A DNA stretch of 64,000 nucleotides from Rhizophagus irregularis (GCF_026210795.1 NC_089438.1:4919501-4983500); one strand, 5' to 3'; numbered from the stretch's first letter, positions 22,317-34,113 are shown. The notes: generated from the letters alone by a model not told the origin. Translations and numbers: made by a program.

Positions 22317-22687
22317 CCCTATAAAAAATTTTATCCGTTATTTCTATAAAACCTCCGTAAAAACGAGCCTTTCACGGATCCATTCACGGAAAACGAAAAT
22401 AATCCGATAAAATTCCGTGATAAGGTTAGGGCCATGACATATATTAGCTAATATTTTGGGGTGGGGGTTAAGCAAAATCTTACATGACACATTTTTATTG
22501 GTTAAAAATTAGTATTATATATATAATTGAATATTATTGGTTAAAAAAAATCTTACTTGGGGTGGGGGTAAGACCCCTTATAGAACTAGTATTAGCTAAT
22601 AATGTCACTGCCCTTATTAATTCCGGAAATATGAGCCTTTTACGGAAAAAGATGGAATACAAAAAACAGATCGACTTTTTTTACAGG
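22317..22687. mobile_element. CCCTGTAAAA-family MITE, interrupted
   Basis: It runs from CCCTATAAAAAATTTTATCC to CGACTTTTTTTACAGG in the orientation opposite to the 41.5-kb copy. Between ATAAGGTTA and TTATTAATTCC it is split by a 185-bp insertion; the 41.5-kb copy shows the unsplit sequence. Without the insert it would be ~183 bp. Confidence 0.7.
22429..22613. mobile_element. PIF/Harbinger-like (Tourist-type) MITE, 185 bp
   Basis: The left end GGGCCATGACATATATTAG and right end (minus) GGGCAGTGACATTATTAG extend to a matching CTAATA, giving ~24-bp terminal inverted repeats. TTA flanks both sides (22426-22428 and 22614-22616), and comparison with the intact 41.5-kb element confirms TTA is a 3-bp target duplication. 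A TTA duplication plus GGGCC-type ends is the PIF/Harbinger hallmark. No transposase is encoded. Confidence 0.8.
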
Positions 22688-22689
22688 TA

Positions 22690-23270
22690 AGGATTTGAAT
22701 AAATATAAAAATATATAATACTAATACTGAAAAATAACAATACCATATAAAATATATAACAATAAAATTAATAATACTTATTCACTGATATCTGTTTCAA
22801 AATTTACTTTGCCAAACCACCACTATTTTGCCGATAGAGATATGATGATCGTATGAAAATTTTGCCTTTAAAGCCTTTAAAGTTTTTTGAAAAATATCCT
22901 AATTATTTTATTTTTTACTAAAAAATATATTTTATATTGTTTATTTATCGTTTCCTAATAAATAAAAAAACAAACAAAAATGGTGATGTTATTTATTATT
23001 GAATAAATTTAATTTTATTATTGCAATTTGAAGTAAATACTAAATAGGCCTACAATTTTTTTAAAAGCTATAAAATTTTCTTTATTTTAAAATGATAATT
23101 ACATAGAAATGTTATGAGCAATTCCCCTTAAAAAATCTAAAGAACGATTAAGCTTAGAATTACAAATTTTTGGTGATGAATGGCAAGTCAATCGGTAAAA
23201 TGGCATTTGTGATCATCTGATCTACCACGCAGTAATTTCATAACAATAAAATTCTTGACGCAAAATTTAG
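22690..23270. other. Intergenic, mostly unassigned
   Basis: AT-rich spacer. TGGCAAGTCAATCGGTAAAATGGC at about 23180-23203 is another GTCGGTAAAATGGC-type unit. No gene is supported. Confidence 0.35.
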
Positions 23271-23273
23271 TGT

Positions 23274-23560
23274 TCCGAAGGGGTCGAGTCGGGTCGGGTT
23301 TTGAGGTGTATTCGAACTCGACCTGAGTGTAAAAGTACTAATGATTATAGTCTGACTCGGATAACCCGGGTTCGACCCGTCAAGTTGTATTTAATATAAA
23401 AAAATTGAAATTTTTAGTTAAAATATAATAAAAAGATTCGGGTCGCCGGGTTAAAGTGAAGGTATAACCCGACTCGACGGGTCGGGTCGAGTTCATGCGG
23501 GTTATTGTCATCAAATCATGCGACCCCAATCCGAGTCGAGTCAATAACTGAACCACCCTT
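23274..23560. repeat. GAGTCGGGTC island
   Basis: GC-rich units GGGTCGAGTCGGGTCGGG (23281-23298) and CCCGACTCGACGGGTCGGG (23468-23486) plus CCGAGTCGAGTCA (23530-23542) form opposed repeats in otherwise AT-rich DNA. Outer TGTTCCGAAGGGG and, inverted, AAGGGTGGTTCAG could be degraded ends of a small transposon. Confidence 0.45.
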
Positions 23561-23589
23561 TCGCAACAATTCCTGCCTTAATCTTTGCT

Positions 23590-24024
23590 ATTATTATTGT
23601 CAAATAATGAAATAAATGCGTATATCTGATATTATGTAATAAATTAAGGAAGCAGATCTTTTATTTTAATAACAAGAAGAAGCTGTATGCATACATGTAT
23701 TTTGGTGGCTAGATTTTTTTTTTCATAAGGATCTACCGTATAACGCAGCTGCAGTATTTCGTAAACTTAAGTTTTGACACGTGAGTATGTTTAAACTTAC
23801 ATACCAGTATAATTATTTGTAAGCGCTCTAGCTCTATATATTTCAGTCAATGAAAAATTAACTATCTTACGTTACGCACTTGCTACCTATCATAACCGAT
23901 AGTACATTACGTGTCGCTGCGGTATATATAAAATTATAAATTCATAAATTCATTTATACAATAATATACATTGATTCATTTAGATATATAGTCAGTACTA
24001 GTACATTTTTTTAAATATAAGAAA
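23590..24024. other. Duplicated spacer 3' of P450-6
   Basis: Contains AAGGATCTACCGTATAACGC (~23726) and CACGTGAGTATGTT (23778-23791), blocks also found at 26.35, 32.26 and 36.5 kb, so the spacer was copied with the gene. Confidence 0.5.
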
Positions 24025-25758
24025 TCAATTTCTTGGTTTAATTTCAACTAATAATTCGACACAAGAAATTAAAATACCGTCACTCATAGTTTTAATAGGA
24101 GAATTCATATCTACTAAATTAATTTCATAATTTCTAAACAATAAAGCCATCAAACAAACTACTTCAATCATTGCTAACTTTCTTCCTGGACATAGTCTTA
24201 ATCCTTCACCAAACACGATATAAGTATACTTTTTTGGTTCAAAATTTTCATCCATCCATCTATCAGGGTTAAATTTATTAGGTTCTTTCCAATAATCATC
24301 GTTATTATGAATGGCACTAACATTAATTTGAAACATTGTGTCAGCTGGCCATCGATATCCTGCTATTTCACTAGGTTTATCAGTATATCTTGAAAAGCGC
24401 ATAGTTGGAAGAATGCGAGCTACTTCTTTTACAATTGCTTCACAATATTTTAAACTATAATAATCTTCTTTAGTAATTGATCGCATTTTATCACCTTGGA
24501 ATATACTATCAATTTCTTCTAACATTTTCTTTTTCACATTTGGATTATGTGCAATATAGTAGATAATGAATGAAAGTAAATTTGCCGACTATTTTTGAAA
24601 TAAAAAACAAAAGGAATGGTTAATATAATCTCAAGTAAAGCATATTGTATTTATGTTGAATTTCGACGATTCTATAAATTTGTAAAATAAAGCATAAAAT
24701 TTATCTAAAAAAATAAAAAAAAAATTTACTTTGTAAGTTCCACTATAAAATCCATCAAGTAAATTGACGCGAATTTCACTGTTAGTCATAAATCTGCTGG
24801 CTTCACCAGTTTCGAAATAATTAACATCACGAAATGTATTTTTGATAATCATCGATGTCAACATATCATGAGGTAAGGGTTCATCCAATGATGCATCTTC
24901 AATTTCTTTTCTACGTGTCTTGATAATTGTATTCAGTTTTTGATTAATAAAATCCATTGTTTGAAATATATCATCTGACATAGTTTTTAAAAACGGAACA
25001 TACCGTCGTAAAAAAGAAGGAATTAAGAAAAAAAAGACATATCCCCTATGAAGTTTACGAATTGCTTGAACTAATTTCACAGAACCCTCGACTCTCTTTG
25101 GATGATAACCAGATTTTTCATTGCTAATAGTACTAAAATAAGCTGCCATTGTATAAGATCTTTCCCCAGTTAACAATTTAATAATCACATCATTTTTATA
25201 ATGACTAAACCATTTAATAAAATCCAATTTATTTTTATTTTCTTTAATAATTTCTTCTTTAAGATATAACTTATCCCAATAATATTCTAATTCATTGAAA
25301 AGTTCGTTTGTCCAAAAAATAACTTCATTAGTAAATTTTGGTGACAAAATAGCTTGATTAAAGAAATAACGATTAAATGCCCACGACTTAAAATTATTAT
25401 TGTATGTTAGTCCTTTTCCTTCAATTCCCAATTCTTCTATTCCTTTGTAATTGGGACATCTCATCTCACATGTACTTTTTGATAAAAGATCTTCAATATA
25501 TTCTACTCGACATAAAATTATAGATCGTAAACTACCATTAATCTCGTATATGTCACCATATTTCTCGTAACAATAATTATAAAACATTTCAATATCTCCT
25601 TTAAACCAAATAACATAAGGAAGAACACCAATGAATGGGAATGGGAAAGGACCAGGTAAAGGATTAACACGAGTAAAATATTTGTAATAATAATATGCTA
25701 CAGATGTCATTAATCCTGTACTTAGCAATGATAAAACAAAATTAATAGTTAAAAACAT
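24025..25758 (-). CDS. Cytochrome P450-like protein (P450-6), divergent I-helix group, short N-terminus
   Basis: Exons 25758-24730 and 24588-24025 encode 530 residues; intron 141 bp, the longest in the array. The leader sequence before the anchor is reduced to MFLTINF; the usual KPLENFE stretch is deleted. The I-helix reads YSGTYK then SAN. K-helix E-V-A-R, FNPDRW and heme loop FGEGLRLCPG (cysteine ~476) are present; glutamate replaces the usual central glycine, still within FxxGxRxCxG. Closest to P450-4, including the B region LSKSTCEMRCPN. Two residues are missing before the RYTDK stretch. Confidence 0.88.
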
Positions 25759-25818
25759 CTTAACGTTTTATTTTATTCTTTTTTTCTTGTTGCTGAAGAA
25801 AGCAGCTTTAACTTTTTC

Positions 25819-25895
25819 AGGGATATTTATACTTTTTTTCTTTGTATTTAGTATATCAACATTTAAAATAATAATAAAGCATGTGTGATCGTCAA
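25819..25895 (-). promoter_or_regulatory. P450-6 promoter block
   Basis: AGTATAAATATCCCTGAAAA (minus, 25834-25815) is ~60-75 bp before the ATG. GTGTGATCGTCAA is at 25883-25895. Confidence 0.5.
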
Positions 25896-26470
25896 TTATA
25901 ATGAGGAAATGTATGACACGCCGATTCATAATATACAGTATCATAATCTTCCCTCTAATTAAATATTACCAACTCAATAAACTGCATGTGGTAAAATTTT
26001 GTTATCGAATTAGTGCGACCCCTGTACGTCATCCCCTAAGGAAATGTTTTTCATAAATCTGGTAGCCTGGAAAGAAGTGTAATTACCAGAGGTATTTTCA
26101 GCTATTTAAGTAGTTTTGCTTGTAGTGATATAAAACTTGTTCATAAGGAAACTACTTATATAATTGAGATTTCTGCAAGAATTCCTTCGGCGGAGATCTA
26201 CATAGTTATCCAGTTAAAATTTGGGATTTTCCAGATTTGTGTGATTTTTATTACGTTAGCAGCTCAACAAGGAATCGTCGACATAATCAATATCAGATAT
26301 TAAAATAACATTAATTTCGTGGATAATAAAAAATACGAAGCAAGGATCTACCGTATAAAGCGACTTGAGTATTTTGTGAATTGGCGTGTGAGCATGTTGA
26401 AAACTTACATAATAAAGGCAGCATTATAACCAAGAGGGCAGCTTCTTGACAGATTCAGCTGTATCATGAT
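25896..26470. other. Spacer between P450-6 and the MULE
   Basis: Holds the CCGATTCATAATATACAGTATC block shared with ~12960 and the AAGGATCTACCGTATAAAGC / TATCCAGTTTG block shared with 15.3 kb. The latter is interrupted by the MULE. No gene supported. Confidence 0.45.
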
Positions 26471-27479
26471 ATCCAGTTTGACAAATATAATCAAAAGACG
26501 GACTTTTTTGATTCACCAAATTGTATAACTGATCGCTACACCTTTTTATTTTATCACGAGATAAAGAATATACCTTTTTTTTGATTCAAAAACGTGCTTT
26601 TTTTCGATTCAGCACGTGTACTTTTTTGATTCGTTAAATGTACTTTAACCAATAATTCAGAATTTTTTGTACGACAAAAGACGAAATAATATGCTGCAAT
26701 ACCAATTAAAATTTTTTATTAATTAATAGTAGTTTTAATTTTATATTAAGTGTATATTCACCAAAATCACTACTAGTATCATCACTATTATTTATTATAA
26801 TTGCCATGCAGTTTCCAGAGAACTATTGCCATCAATATTTCTAATATTGCTAAATTTAATTACATGGTTTCAATGGAAGAATTAGAATACGAGAAGTTAA
26901 AAACGAATCAATTAAGATGTTTGTTATTGAGATAGTAGTTCTGCGTAATGGAAATAACAGAAATTTATCCAATCTGATTCTGAAATCATTCCTAAATATT
27001 TTATTTAATATTAATAAACAATAATAATTCGAATAATGTATTATATGATTCCAATTACCTTGATTTTATTTAATTGATCTAATACTAATTTCGTCTTATA
27101 AGGCATTGGATTAGGTAAAATTTCGTCACAAAAAGGACAAATATCTGTAATAATAAAGAACAATAATCAATCGTATTGAATTTTAATAAATTCATTAGTT
27201 TAGAATTATTTTAATATATACGTACTTTGATCTTCACTTTCCTTTCTAATGAATATTCTAACTCATCAAATTAAAATTATTATATTCGATAAGTCTAGGC
27301 TTTTTGGACTTGGCAAAATAGATCAGCATTATCAAAAACATTTGATAATTGTTATGTTTTCTTTATTCTAAAAAATCAAAGAACTTATTATTAAATAAAT
27401 TAAATAATTATTTAATTATTTATAATACTGTACATTATTTTTTTCGTATATTCCATCATGTAATGCAACATCTAATGAT

Positions 27480-27640
27480 AGTACGTTTAATGATGGTGAT
27501 CGTGTTGTATTTGGTGGTAATGGTGATCGTGTATTTGATGGTATCGTAATTGCATTGTATTTGATAGTAGTGGTAAACGTATTGCATTTGGTGGTGATGG
27601 TGATTGTGATGGTATTGATGGCATGTCATTTGATGGAGAC
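27480..27640. repeat. Imperfect GGTGATGGTGAT minisatellite
   Basis: Units of the form TTTGGTGGTGATGGTGAT-CGTGT recur five or six times. On the minus strand they read as PSNTRSPLPP-like low complexity, so they were probably the tail of the MULE protein. Confidence 0.55.
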
Positions 27641-29240
27641 ATATTACTTAATGCACGAGTATTTGATCATTAGGTCGAAAAGGTTCATTTATATGATTTG
27701 TAGGACGTTCATTTGAATTAAAGATTAAATTTCCTAAGTATATAAATATGAAATAATTAAGTACAGTATATAAATATAAATAATTATTGATAAATGGATT
27801 TTTAACATATACCTTGTAAATTATAAAGACGAATTATTTCCTGATATGCAACACTTCCATTATAAATTAATAAATTCTTATTAGAACTTGGTAAAACTCG
27901 TTGTTTATCTTTGAAATATGTAACTAATTCATATTTTATATTTTCAATAAATTCACTTTGATTTTGTGATCTTAAAAAACATGATATATACGAACTGCAT
28001 GAACATGTTTACAAACATCACGGAATGATCCATTCCAAGTATAATCTAAATATGATTCTCCTGTTATTATATTAACAGCATAATAATTTGATCGTATTCC
28101 ACCAGCTTCTTGAATTGCTTTTTCAGCCAATTTATTTTACCATGCTTATTCATGGACATCACGTCATCAAGTGTAGAAGTATATAATCCTTCGGACTAAA
28201 GGAAAAATCATACGAAATATTATCTGATTAACATCGTCCGCAATTGGATTTCTAATGAATAAATTATATTTAATCTCGGTATTATTCTTAGAATTAATTA
28301 ATTTATCAAATATTAATTATTTTGAAATTTGCCATTCTTAAGATTGTTGCTTAGTGTTTGCATAACAAACCTTCTATTTCAATTTTTGATGGTCTGTGTT
28401 TGTCAATCATAAAGTATGGATTCCACAAATTATTTTGTGACATGGACAAAACTCAAATCTTCTTAATACCAATGATTATTATCATTGCATGGAATATTTC
28501 GTTTTACTACCAAAATAGCCATACGTATTGTCATACTATGATTTTCTTTATTGCTTAAAGTTAAAAAAAAAAAGAGAAAATTCAGCACAATATTTTGAAT
28601 ATAAAAATATAATAAATCAATAGAATAATTACCAAATGCCACAACCAGCATTATCTTCAACAATTATTGATAATATAGGTGCTCGATCTATGCTAAGGTC
28701 ATATTTCATCTAATCCAATGCAAACTTTACCAAAATCTCTTCCATTTCGTCAGATACCGTTAATTGATAATACTTTGCTGGAGAATTTTCAGATTCATTT
28801 GGATTTTCTATTTAATAATGTAATACAAACCCGTTCGGCTTTAATATCTTTCAACCATATGCAAAATTGGTCATGCCAAGGTCAGTCCAAGGTCCCCCAT
28901 TATCTTTTAAACGTTTATAATCTCGAGTAGTTAATTTCCTATGCTTGTCATTAGAGCATACTAGAGCATAAATTTTGTTGATTATTAAGGGCTTCTCCGA
29001 TTTTTTCTTCTGATGCTCCATTTAAAGGAGCAAGAATTTTTACCTTATTGATGATCAGCATGATGTCCTTAAAAACCATATCCCTTGTTTGATAGACCAA
29101 ATTATTAATACGTGTAACTTCGTGATTGTTAATCGGAAAATTATGCGGAACGTGAGAGCCTTGGATTGTTATCTTTAAAGGAGTGGTCCATGAAAGTTGC
29201 CACCCTAAAATTACCCTAACTTTGCATAAATGCATATCAT
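27480..29240 (-). pseudogene. MULE transposase relic with SWIM-type zinc finger
   Basis: Pieces in shifting frames, N- to C-terminal: a frame at 29235-28951 (GWQLSWTTPL and onward), then YQLTVSDEMEEILVKFALD and IDRAPILSIIVEDNAG (~28780-28640), SNKENHSMTIRMAI and VKRNIPC (~28560-28480), and WNGSFRDVCKHVHAVRI (~28045-27995). The last has the CxH arrangement of a SWIM finger, which accompanies MULE transposase domains. Several stops and shifts separate them. The C-terminal tail is a Ser/Pro/Thr-rich low-complexity stretch. Assignment rests on motif resemblance; the catalytic acids were not all located. Confidence 0.6.
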
Positions 29241-29784
29241 TAACATTTTTTAAATTTCCTTTATAAGATCTGTTTTGACAATTTTGGAATTAATAATCAT
29301 CTATTCTATTCGTTGATTTTACATCACCTTGCTTAAAAAGTCAATAGCATCTAGTACGTTTAACTTCTATAAATCACTCTTTAATAAGCTGTGTAGTTCT
29401 TTGACGACTTTGGTGTTTTTTAAACGGCATACCTTATACCACTATACCGTACGACCAAAACCATCAATATTGTATAACCAGTATATAACATGTTCTCTAG
29501 TTATTTTCATTATTATGATGCGTGTTTTTATTACAACAAAAAAAAAAATTTTTCTCCGGATAGATTTCCTTTTATCAACCTTTTATCGTACAAAAAAGCC
29601 TGAATTATTAGTTGTACAGGTTACACGAATCAAAAAAAATCACGTAATTGATCAAAAAAAGTTCATTTAACGAATCAAAAAAGGTATTATATTCTTTATC
29701 TATGATAAACTTCAAAAAAGATGTAGCGATCAGTTACACAATTTGGTGAATCAAAAAAACGATATAATTTGTTCTAGTTTGTCA

Positions 29785-29870
29785 CCCAATAAAAAAATTT
29801 ATTCCGTAAATGTATCATATGCACGGAATTTAGTAGATTTTTATTTTCACGGATAAAATTTTTACAGGGC
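29785..29870. mobile_element. Short CCCTGTAAAA-family element next to the MULE
   Basis: CCCAATAAAAAAATTTATTCC and (minus) GCCCTGTAAAAATTTTATCC are inverted ends around an ~45-bp core. It lies 3 bp beyond the MULE target duplication, inside the same spacer (GTCA...CAATTAATG). CA on both sides may be its target duplication. Confidence 0.5.
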
Positions 29871-30100
29871 CAATTAATGTATTTGCTTCGTTACGTACAT
29901 TTAAATTTTGCGAAACCTTAAGCTAAAACAAACAAGTCAAAATAAATTTAACCTTAAATAATTTATATTTCAGTCCTGAGTCCTGACCAGCATAGAATAA
30001 ATTACAGGTAAAAATTACGTGTAACATTGTGACCGTTGCGCGCTGTATATATATAGTATTATCTGTTATATACTGTACAAATAATCTTTAAATAAATATA

Positions 30101-31737
30101 ATTCCTTGGTTTAATTTCAACTAATAATTTGACACAAGAAACTAAAATACCGTCACAGGTAGTTTTAATTGAAGAATTCATACCTACTAAATTAATTTCA
30201 TATTTTCTAAACAATAAAGCCATCAAACAAACTAATTCAATCATTGCACTGCTAACTTCTTCCCGGGCATAATCATAATCCTCCACCAAAGTCCAAACAT
30301 GATTAAGAATTCTTCTTTGGCTCAAAATTTTCATCCATCCATCTATCAGTGCTTAATTTATTAGGTTTAATTTTTATTATGAATAGCTTTAACATGAATC
30401 AAAACCGATTCCTGCTATTTCATCGGATTTATTATCTACCTTACGAATGAGTGTACTATTGAAATAACGCGAGTTACTTCTTTTACAATTGCTTTACGAT
30501 AATTTAAACTATAAAAATTATCTTTTGTGATTGGTCGCATTTTCTCACCTTGAAATATATTATCAATTTCTTCTGACATTTTCTTTTTCACATTTGGATA
30601 ATGTGCAATATAATAAACGATGAATGAAAGCACGTTTGTAGGCTATATTACATTTACGTTAAATTTCAATGATTAAAATTGTAAAATAAACCTAAAATTA
30701 AGATATTTCTAAAAAAATTTTCTTACTTTATAAGTTCCACTAAGAATTCCATCAAATAAATTAACGCGAATTTCAATATCAGTAGTCATCAGTCATAGAT
30801 CTATTGACTTCACCACTTTCGATATAATTATCATCACGAAATGTGTTTTTGATAATCATCGATGTCAACATATCATGAGGTAAGGGTTCATCCACTTCAA
30901 TTTCTTTTCTACAACTCTTAATAATTGCATCTAGCTTTTGATTAATAAATCCCATTTCGTGAAGCATATCATTCGCTTTATTTTAAAAAATAGAATATAA
31001 ATAATGTCGTAAGAAAGAAGGAATTAAAAAGGAAATAAAACCCAATAGTTGTTTACGAAGTGGTTGAAATAATTTCACAGAATCATTAATTATTGCCGAT
31101 TGATAATCAGATTTTTCATCACTAAAAATGTCAAAATAAGCTGCCATTAAATAAGATCTTTCACCAGTTAACAATTTAATCATCATTATCATTTGTGTAA
31201 TGACTAAACCGTCCAGGAATACCCAATATATTTTTATTTTCTTTAATAATTCCTTCTTTAAGAAATAACTTATTCCAATAGCATCTAATTCATCGAAAAG
31301 TTTGTTTATCCAATCAATAGCTTCATCAGTAAATTTTGATAACAGAATGGCTCGATTAAAAAAATGAAATATCCACGATCTAAAATTATTATTGAATAAT
31401 ATTATCCTTTGCGATCGGGAAATCCCATCCAATAACGTATTTTTTCGCAAGAGATAAAAAAATTATCAAGATATTCTCCTCGACATGAAATAATAGAACG
31501 TTTACTATCATATAATTCTCGTAAAAATAACTGATAATCACAAAACATTTGGATATCTCCATTAAATCACCAATAAATTTGAGGCAAATTACCAATTAAT
31601 GGAATAGGAATGGGCCGGATAAAGGGTTGATACGAGTAAAACACGTGTAATAATAATTTGTCACGTAGGCTGTTAATATGGTACTTAAAAATAAAAAAAA
31701 AATCAATTTCAAAATTCTCAAAATCTTTCAAAGCCAT
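30101..31737 (-). pseudogene. Cytochrome P450 relic psi-C (full length, broken)
   Basis: It retains the ATG site (31737-31735, MALKDFENF) and most of both exons, but frameshifts occur in the hinge, the B region, near 30980 and in exon 2. The I-helix reads SGTYK then PTN, matching P450-3. The heme loop carries a 7-bp insertion after ATGTTTGG and its arginine codon is TGA, though the CPG codons follow. The FNPDRW region is deleted and the normal stop after PRN is lost. Damage at multiple sites shows long inactivity. Confidence 0.85.
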
Positions 31738-32597
31738 TCTATAGTTTCTTATCTTTTTTTGTTTAACGTCTCCTTATTTTTTTGTTGCATTTAATAATCT
31801 GCAATCTATTTTGCATACATGATCACTCTGACATTTGAAAATAACAAGCGTCAACATCATGTTATCTTCACGATTAAACTTTTTCTAATCTTATTTCAAA
31901 ATTGTGTGATCGTCAATTAGATAATAAGGATGACGCACAGTATGACATCATTTAACAGCATGTGGGGTTAATTTTGGCAGATCTTTTTTTAATATTAAAG
32001 AAATCGTCATGTTTCGCAGTATAACCTGAGTAATAAAAAATTATAAAGCTGTATATATATGTATATATCTTGATGTACTATAATTTTAATTGTATTTTAT
32101 TTAACATAAAGTTGCTTTTTTGAACTTTTTTTTCTACAATAAATTAATAGAATTAAAAAAAAAAAATTAGAAATGATTTATTCTTTTGCCGAGAAAGTAA
32201 ATCATTTAAGCGTAGACGTAATTGAAGAGCAAGATGTTCATGCTTTTCAATTAAGGATCTACCACCGAAGTATTTTGTAAATTTCAGAATTTGACACGTG
32301 AGTATGTTTAAAACTTACATCATAAGATCGTCGGAAGATGAAAAGAGTTATTATATATAAATGAGCTGTGGTTTCTCTGAAGTCTCTTTGCAGATTCAAC
32401 TGGATCATGTCCGGTTTGTCAATTAATGTGATTTGTTATATAAATCTTTTTAAATTATTCGCCAATAATTACAAAACCTAAATATCTCTATGGATGGCGA
32501 CGTAATATGCACCCTATTATATAAATATGCCGTATTATTTATAATAAATCACATAAAATTTACAAATCGTAAATAAGACTATAATACAAGAAAGCAA
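31738..32597. other. Spacer between psi-C and psi-D
   Basis: Contains GTGTGATCGTCAA (31904-31916), the psi-C upstream motif. Also present: AAGGATCTACC (~32258), CACGTGAGTATGTT (32295-32308) and GTCAATTAATGTGATTTG (~32418), all shared with other spacers. No gene. Confidence 0.5.
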
Positions 32598-33807
32598 ATT
32601 TCTGGTTTAATTTCAACTAATAATTCAACACAAACAATTAGAGAATTCATATCTACTAAATTAATTTCATATTTCCTAAGAATTTAAAGTCATCAAACAA
32701 ACTAATACAATCATCGCCAACTTTCTTCCTGGACATAATCTTAATCCTTCATTAAACATGATAAAAGAATTCTTCTTCGGCTCAAAATTTTCATCCATCC
32801 ATCCATCAGGATTAAAATTATAAGGTTCTTCCCAATAATAATCATCATTATGAATAGCTTTAACATTAATTATAAACAATGTATCAGCTGTCCATTGATA
32901 TCCGTTCACTAGATTTATCAATATATCTTGCAGACGAAGTTACAGTTGAAAAGACGCGAGCTACTTCTTTTACAATTTCTTTACGATTAGATAATAAATA
33001 AGACCTTATTTTAAATAATATAGTAAACTATAACATTCATCTTTAGTAATTGGTCAAATTTTATATACTATGAATGAACATTTATTATTTGAGATAAAGA
33101 AAAGGAATTGGTTATTATAATTAAAGTTAAAGCAGATTACATTTACGTTAAATTTCGATGATTAAAATTGTAAAATAAATCTAAAATTAAGATATTTCTA
33201 ATAAAATTCATTTACTTTATAAGTTCCACTAAGAATATCAAATAAATTAACGCGAATTTTGGTATCAGTCAAATCTATGTAATTAACATCACGAAATGTT
33301 TATTCAATGGTGTATTACAATTTCTTGTCTACGACTCTTAATATTTGCACTCAGTTTTTGGTTAATAAATTTCAAGTATCTGCTTTATTTAAAAAAACGG
33401 AACATAATTTAAATAAACAGAAAATAATTTAAAAAAACGGAATATAATTTTAAAAAAACGGAACATAATTTTGTAGATAAATCCCATAAGAATATTACGG
33501 AGAACTTGAAATAATTTCAAAGGATCTTCGATTCTTGTTGATGGATGATACAGTAACTACGACCAAATATCCACGATTTGAGAAGTCTCATCCAATGTGT
33601 ATTTATTCAAAAAATTTCAAATATTCTACTCGACATAAAACTATAGCGTATAAATCTCACGTATGTCAATAATAATTACAAACCATTTCGGTATCTCCAA
33701 TAAATATGAATGGGAAGATCGCAAGACTGGTAATAAAATATGTATAATAATAGTGTCACATATATATCAATAAATAAAACATTAATTATTTAAATTTTAA
33801 AAGTCAT
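32598..33807 (-). pseudogene. Cytochrome P450 relic psi-D (heavily shortened)
   Basis: Exon 1 is reduced to ~580 bp by many deletions; exon 2 keeps the stretch from the YQWTADT region to the heme loop FNEGLRLCPGRK, with FNPDGW (arginine lost). The donor context SGTYK is still visible near 33210. Near 33395-33475 an AAAAAAACGGAACATAAT segment of exon 1 has been copied about four times. The promoter TATAAATATCCCTGAAAA (33886-33869, minus) is well kept. Confidence 0.8.
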
Positions 33808-33868
33808 CTCTTTTTTTTTATTTCCTTTTTTTTCTCTTGTTTGACAGCTCCTTCAGCTTTAACAATTT

Positions 33869-33886
33869 TCAGGGATATTTATATTT
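33869..33886 (-). promoter_or_regulatory. TATA block of relic psi-D
   Basis: TATAAATATCCCTGAAAA is identical to the blocks of P450-1 and -6 although the gene behind it is destroyed, suggesting either recent inactivation or sequence exchange. Confidence 0.45.
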
Positions 33887-34113
33887 TTAGTAATCTGCAA
33901 AATTATTTACATATGATCGTTAAAAACTCTGACGATCGCACATCTCAAGATTGTCGTATTGTGACCGTAATCGTCGTATAACGAACTATATTTAAATTTT
34001 CATACAAAATTGAAAATCAACATAATATATTATATAAAATAATAAATAGAAAATCTATCAATATTAGAATAATAAGCCTATCATTATTAATTTTATGTTC
34101 GGAAACCGTGGTA

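Larger units (their letters stand above)
26481..29772 (-). mobile_element. Mutator-like (MULE) DNA transposon, 3.3 kb, inactivated
   Basis: It is bounded by 9-bp flanks TCCAGTTTG (26472-26480) and TCTAGTTTG (29773-29781), the target duplication size typical of MULEs. Its ends ACAAATATAATC and (minus) ACAAATTATATCG lead into ~150-bp inverted repeats sharing TTTTTTGATTCACCAAATTG, TAACTGATCGCTACA, GATAAAGAATATA and several TTTTTTGATTCG units. The 15.36-kb paralogous spacer (TATCCAGTTTGTCAATTAAT) shows the empty site. The interior carries a decayed minus-strand transposase. Confidence 0.8.

Noticed and set aside
23360-23385. Possible tRNA T-loop (GGGTTCGACCC)
   Set aside because: Part of the GAGTCGGGTC low-complexity island; no acceptor or anticodon stem can be drawn.
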